Part shown: positions 13,470-15,848 of the stretch, in pieces
Position numbering within the stretch: the first letter of the stretch is position 1
How the letters are laid out: every line of letters starts with the position of its first letter
Source of the DNA: Chloroflexi bacterium RBG_16_72_14
GTDB lineage: Bacteria > Chloroflexota > Limnocylindria > Limnocylindrales > CSP1-4
NCBI GenBank assembly: GCA_001797035.1
Contig: MGOE01000040.1
Span: 6,475 to 22,322, forward strand
Direction: 5' to 3'
DNA length: 15,848 bases
Translations under genes and position numbers: made by a program
The notes under the pieces: generated by a model
What the model was told of the DNA's origin: nothing
Databases searched by the model: none
The model's input: the letters and a program-made list of their open reading frames with translations, nothing else

Positions 13470-14309
13470 ATGGGCAGCGTCCACGAACCGGCCCGCACCC
13501 CCGCCCGCGAGCCCAGGCCGGCCCGCGAGCCCGCCCCGGTCACGCTCGGCCACGGGTTCGATGTCGCGCTCAACCCCCGGACGCTGGGCGCCCTCCTCGC
13601 CGGCGCCGATCGGGGCACCAGCGAGCGCCTGATCGGCGCGCTCCAGCGTCGCCACGGCAACGCCGCCGTCCAGCGGCTGGTGGCGGTGGCGGGGTTGCCC
13701 GTGCAGCGGTGGGCGGTGACGCTCGCCGCCGGCACGGCGGACTGCGGCGTCGTCGTCAACTTCCTCAACGCCAACAGCCCGCACCGGGCGTCGAGCGGGT
13801 GGGCAAAGACCAACGTGCGCTTCAACTGGGGCGGCGACCCTGCCTACACCGAGGCGGACGGGGTGATCACGGCGACGGTCGCGAGCCCCACGGTGACCAG
13901 GACCGTGAGCGTCGACATGCCGGTATGGGCACCCACGGACCCCACGATGGCCGGCGCGTGGAGCGCGATGACCGTCAGCCTGCGCGCCCATGAGGCGCGA
14001 CACGAGGCGATCGCCAGCACCTGGGAGACGAACCTCCGGACCAACCTGACGGCGCTGTCCGTGACCGTGTCGAACCGGACGCTGGCGGCGTTCAACGCCG
14101 CGGTCCAGGCGGAGTGGAACGGCTGGCTGGCGCAGCACCAGGCGGACCAGGTCGCGATCGACCCGTTCACCGCGCTGCTCGACTGCTCGGGGGGCGAAGA
14201 GGAGTCCGGGGAGTCCGGGGAGACCGGCGAGACCGGCGAGACCGGAGGGAGTGGCGGGCCCGGCGAGCTGGCCGGCCTCGAGGGCGAGCCCGACCTCGGC
14301 GGCCTCTAG
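13470..14309 (+). CDS. GNAAVQRL-motif protein with DUF922-like HExxH domain
   Basis: 279-residue protein without signal peptide or membrane helix. The N-terminus is Pro/Arg/Glu-rich. LQRRHGNAAVQRL (58-70) followed by PVQRW is a motif I associate with DUF4157-bearing and contractile-injection-system cargo proteins. Residues about 85-235 resemble DUF922: VRFNWGGDPAY, an extended beta region, then SLRAHEARHEAIA with HEARH (174-178), a zinc-metalloprotease-like HExxH, and a helical end with conserved aromatic residues. The C-terminus is low-complexity: Glu/Gly/Thr repeats (243-262) and then LEGEPDLGGL. The TAG stop replaces a GAG of a 9-codon repeat that goes on in frame beyond it, so the protein may once have been longer. 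A GTG at 13464 could add two residues. The protease role is inferred from the motif alone. Confidence 0.8.
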   Translation: MGSVHEPARTPAREPRPAREPAPVTLGHGFDVALNPRTLGALLAGADRGTSERLIGALQRRHGNAAVQRLVAVAGLPVQRWAVTLAAGTADCGVVVNFLNANSPHRASSGWAKTNVRFNWGGDPAYTEADGVITATVASPTVTRTVSVDMPVWAPTDPTMAGAWSAMTVSLRAHEARHEAIASTWETNLRTNLTALSVTVSNRTLAAFNAAVQAEWNGWLAQHQADQVAIDPFTALLDCSGGEEESGESGETGETGETGGSGGPGELAGLEGEPDLGGL

Positions 14310-14460
14310 GGGTTCACCGACCTCGGTGGTCTCGAGTGGTTCGCCGACCTCGGTGGCCTCGAGGGGTTCACCGACCTCGGTGGCCTCGAGGGGTTCGGCG
14401 ACCTCGGTGGCCTCGAGGGGTTCGGCGACCTCGGTGGCCTCGAAGGGGTTCGCCGACCTC
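14292..14460. repeat. 27-bp (9-codon) tandem repeat across the end of the DUF922-like gene
   Basis: Units begin with GACCTCGG at 14292, 14319, 14346, 14373, 14400 and 14427, at exact 27-bp spacing; a degenerate seventh begins at 14455, one base late because of an extra A at about 14443. In the gene's frame each unit reads DLGGLEGFx. In the first unit the Glu codon GAG is TAG, the present stop; units 2-6 stay open in that frame. The array lies between two convergent genes and holds no other ORF that I can support. Confidence 0.9.
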
Positions 14461-14470
14461 ACCGGAACCG

Positions 14471-14497
14471 CCAGGGATCCGCCGGCGCTCGCCCTGG
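14471..14497. terminator. Hairpin downstream of rlpA-like gene
   Basis: CCAGGG (14471-14476) pairs with CCCTGG (14492-14497); the loop itself contains the palindrome GCCGGC. It starts 14 nt after the rlpA-like stop on the minus strand and lies after the repeat array on the plus strand, so it may end transcription from both sides. No T-tract. Confidence 0.4.
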
Positions 14498-14510
14498 AAT
14501 CCGCCCGGGC

Positions 14511-15122
14511 TCAGCTGCCGCCGCGGTTCCCCCAACGCCACTCGATCGGGCCCGTGTAGCAGTGGTCGAGGTACACGCACAGGCCCCGCGAGAGGTCCCA
14601 CTGGCGCCCCGCCACGTACGGGCCGCGATCGATGACCGGCACCGTGACCTGGCGGCCGTTGGCCGGGTTGCGGAACGTGACCAGCGTGCCGCACGGGAGC
14701 GTCCGATGGGCGACGCCCATGATCGTCTTGGTGTACGTCTGGCCGCAGGCGGTGCCGCTGCCGATGAACCCCGGGCCGTACCAGCTGGTCTCGGGGTCGT
14801 AGCGCCAGTAGTTCTTGAGGAACTCGCCGATCCGCGGTGCCGGCTGGTCGATGTCGGGCCGCGAAGGGGTCACGGCGGCCCGGCCGGGCTCGACCAGCGC
14901 CGTATCGGGCCCGAGCCAGCCGGCCGAGCGCGACGCCGAGTCGAACGATGGAATCGCCGTCGCCGGTGAACCGGCGGGCAGCGCAATCGACACGGCGCGC
15001 ATCGACGCCGGATCGACTGACCGGGCGGAGCTCGGGGCACTCGAGCCCGCGGGTTCAGGTAGGGCGACCAGGGCGGACGCGGCCATGAGGGCCGCGATCG
15101 CGGCGATGAGCCTGGTACGCAC
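14511..15122 (-). CDS. rlpA: RlpA-like double-psi beta-barrel secreted protein
   Basis: 203-residue secreted protein. The N-terminus MRTRLIAAIAALMAASALVA is a signal peptide with likely cleavage near residue 29; a Ser/Ala/Pro linker runs to about 100. The double-psi beta-barrel follows: SWYGPGF (113-119), GSGTACGQ, AHRTLPCGT, NPANGRQVTVPV and IDRGPY (164-169) with the Asp equivalent to the RlpA catalytic acid, then WDLS. Four Cys (126, 144, 182, 188) probably form two disulfides. RlpA proteins cleave peptidoglycan strands lacking stem peptides or bind them; the SPOR domain of the proteobacterial form is absent. The start is GTG 15122. A shortened copy lies directly upstream on the same strand. 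The symbol denotes the family rather than proven orthology. Confidence 0.88.
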   Translation of the reverse strand: MRTRLIAAIAALMAASALVALPEPAGSSAPSSARSVDPASMRAVSIALPAGSPATAIPSFDSASRSAGWLGPDTALVEPGRAAVTPSRPDIDQPAPRIGEFLKNYWRYDPETSWYGPGFIGSGTACGQTYTKTIMGVAHRTLPCGTLVTFRNPANGRQVTVPVIDRGPYVAGRQWDLSRGLCVYLDHCYTGPIEWRWGNRGGS

Positions 15123-15181
15123 GATCTGGGTCGAGCCTACCGGAAGCTGTCAACTCCGGCGCGGCCCGCGCGCCACGCCGG

Positions 15182-15346
15182 CTACGGGAAGCGGTACTCG
15201 ATCATCGCCGTGTAGCAGCTGTCGAGGTAGGTGCACGTCGCGCGCGACAGGTCCCACATCCGGCCCGCGACGTACGGGCCGCGGTCGATGACGCGGACCG
15301 TGATCGTGATGAGCGCCGCGGCCGCGACGCGGGGCCTGGTACGCAT
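15182..15346 (-). pseudogene. Internally deleted copy of the RlpA-like gene (54 codons)
   Basis: The frame begins MRTRPRVAAAALITI, close to the signal peptide of the neighbouring rlpA-like protein, and passes directly into TVRVIDRGPYVAGRMWDLSR and a YLDSCYTAMIEYRF end, matching the last 45 residues of the neighbour. About 140 codons, including the SWYGPGF half of the barrel, are missing, yet the frame is kept. Nucleotide likeness covers 15210-15305 against 14551-14648, and 15336-15346 against 15111-15121. It is a tandem duplicate that lost its middle. With half a barrel it can hardly fold as RlpA; it could still be made as a short exported peptide. Confidence 0.7.
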
Positions 15347-15417
15347 GCGAGGCGTGCACGATAGGCTGGCCGGCATCACGGGCACGGTCCCGCGGAGGGT
15401 TCGGGGATGACAGGAGC

Positions 15418-15848
15418 GTGACGATCGCCGGGTTCGCAGGCCCCGCGGACGGGTCCGATGCCGCCGCCGACGCGGAGCGCGACCTGGCCGTCGATGTCCC
15501 GCTGGACCTCTCGCTGGTGCTGGGGATCCACCTCCGGGGCCGCACGGATCCGGCGCTCCGGCTCGAGGGTCGCGGGCGCGCCTGGCGGGCCGCGCGGACC
15601 GCCGACGGCCCGGCGACACTGCTCCTGGATCGAACCCCGACGGGGGTGCGGGCTCGCGCCTGGGGCCAAGGGGCTGCGGCGGCCGTCGCGAGCCTCGAGG
15701 CGCTCCTGGGCCTTGACGACGACCCGTCGCGCCTCGTCCCCCGCCATCCGGCCGTCGCGGACGCCGTGCGCCGCCTCCCCGGGCTGCGCATCGGGCGCAC
15801 GGGCGCGGTGCTCGAGGCGCTCGTTCCCGCCATCCTCGAGCAGAAGGT
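15418..15848 (+). CDS. AlkA-like DNA-3-methyladenine glycosylase (HhH-GPD), N-terminal part
   Basis: The first 143 residues of a protein that runs out of the window. The N-terminal part (DLAVDVPLDLSLVLGIHLRG then DPALRLEGRGRAWRAART) resembles the small alpha/beta N-domain of AlkA-type glycosylases, and PGLRIGRTGAVLEALVPAIL followed by EQKV is the first helix of the HhH-GPD domain (usual ALV-AILGQQV). Such enzymes excise alkylated bases in base-excision repair. The helix-hairpin-helix and catalytic Asp would lie beyond 15848. The start is taken as GTG 15418; AGGAG is only 1 nt before it, too close for a normal ribosome site, but no other start exists upstream in frame. Confidence 0.78.
   Translation, partial: MTIAGFAGPADGSDAAADAERDLAVDVPLDLSLVLGIHLRGRTDPALRLEGRGRAWRAARTADGPATLLLDRTPTGVRARAWGQGAAAAVASLEALLGLDDDPSRLVPRHPAVADAVRRLPGLRIGRTGAVLEALVPAILEQK

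Noticed and set aside
13263..14462. Minus-strand frame of 399 codons reading EATEVGEPL repeats
   Set aside because: It is opposite the DUF922-like gene, which has recognisable motifs; the repeat peptide is just the reverse reading of the 27-bp array.
14562..14969. Plus-strand frame of 135 codons
   Set aside because: Antisense to the RlpA-like gene, which has a signal peptide and full barrel motifs; no domain in the frame.

Overview
The window is very GC-rich bacterial DNA with frequent GTG starts, few clear Shine-Dalgarno sites and several starts lying 6-11 nt after a TAnnnT hexamer. Together with the gene content (a Rieske/cytochrome b complex with multihaem cytochromes, a DUF2277 protein, a DUF922 protein) this suggests an uncultivated Chloroflexota-like organism, perhaps of the Limnocylindria type. 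That placement is inference only; no rRNA or marker gene is present.

Left arm (1-5209, + strand): a respiratory cluster. It holds the tail of a TlpA/ResA-like thiol-disulfide protein, an N-anchored NapC/NirT-like cytochrome with ten CxxCH motifs (broken by a one-base frameshift near 535), a Rieske iron-sulfur protein, a cytochrome b with fused b6 and subunit IV parts, and a second ten-CxxCH cytochrome anchored by its C-terminus. The last three are tightly coupled and look like a quinol-oxidising bc-type complex whose c subunit is a decahaem protein. The thiol-disulfide protein fits haem attachment. fdhD (5225-6085, - strand) converges on the cluster and shares a hairpin with it; it hints at a molybdenum-dependent formate dehydrogenase-type enzyme in the genome.

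Middle (6086-8826): a two-gene minus-strand unit, DUF2277 followed by an atypical PLP-dependent decarboxylase of the DAP/ornithine decarboxylase family, joined by a 4-nt GTGA overlap. It is flanked by two gene-free stretches. Each carries one copy of a roughly 147-bp element built from three small palindromes with related inverted ends (6389-6535 and 8465-8610), like a MITE or BIME. The left copy is abutted by a fourfold 37-bp tandem array. Strong hairpins lie downstream of the decarboxylase and of the permease operon.

Right-middle (8827-13383): a minus-strand operon encodes an unusual fusion of a GT39-like membrane glycosyltransferase with a MalF-type ABC permease, followed by a MalG-type permease. 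No binding protein or ATPase is in view. Divergent from it is a tryptophanase (tnaA).

Right end (13384-15848): a cytoplasmic-looking protein with a GNAAVQRL motif and a DUF922-like HExxH domain runs into a 27-bp (9-codon) tandem repeat that continues in frame past its TAG stop. After it come a convergent RlpA-like double-psi beta-barrel protein, a 54-codon internally deleted copy of the same gene, and the start of an AlkA/HhH-GPD DNA glycosylase that leaves the window.
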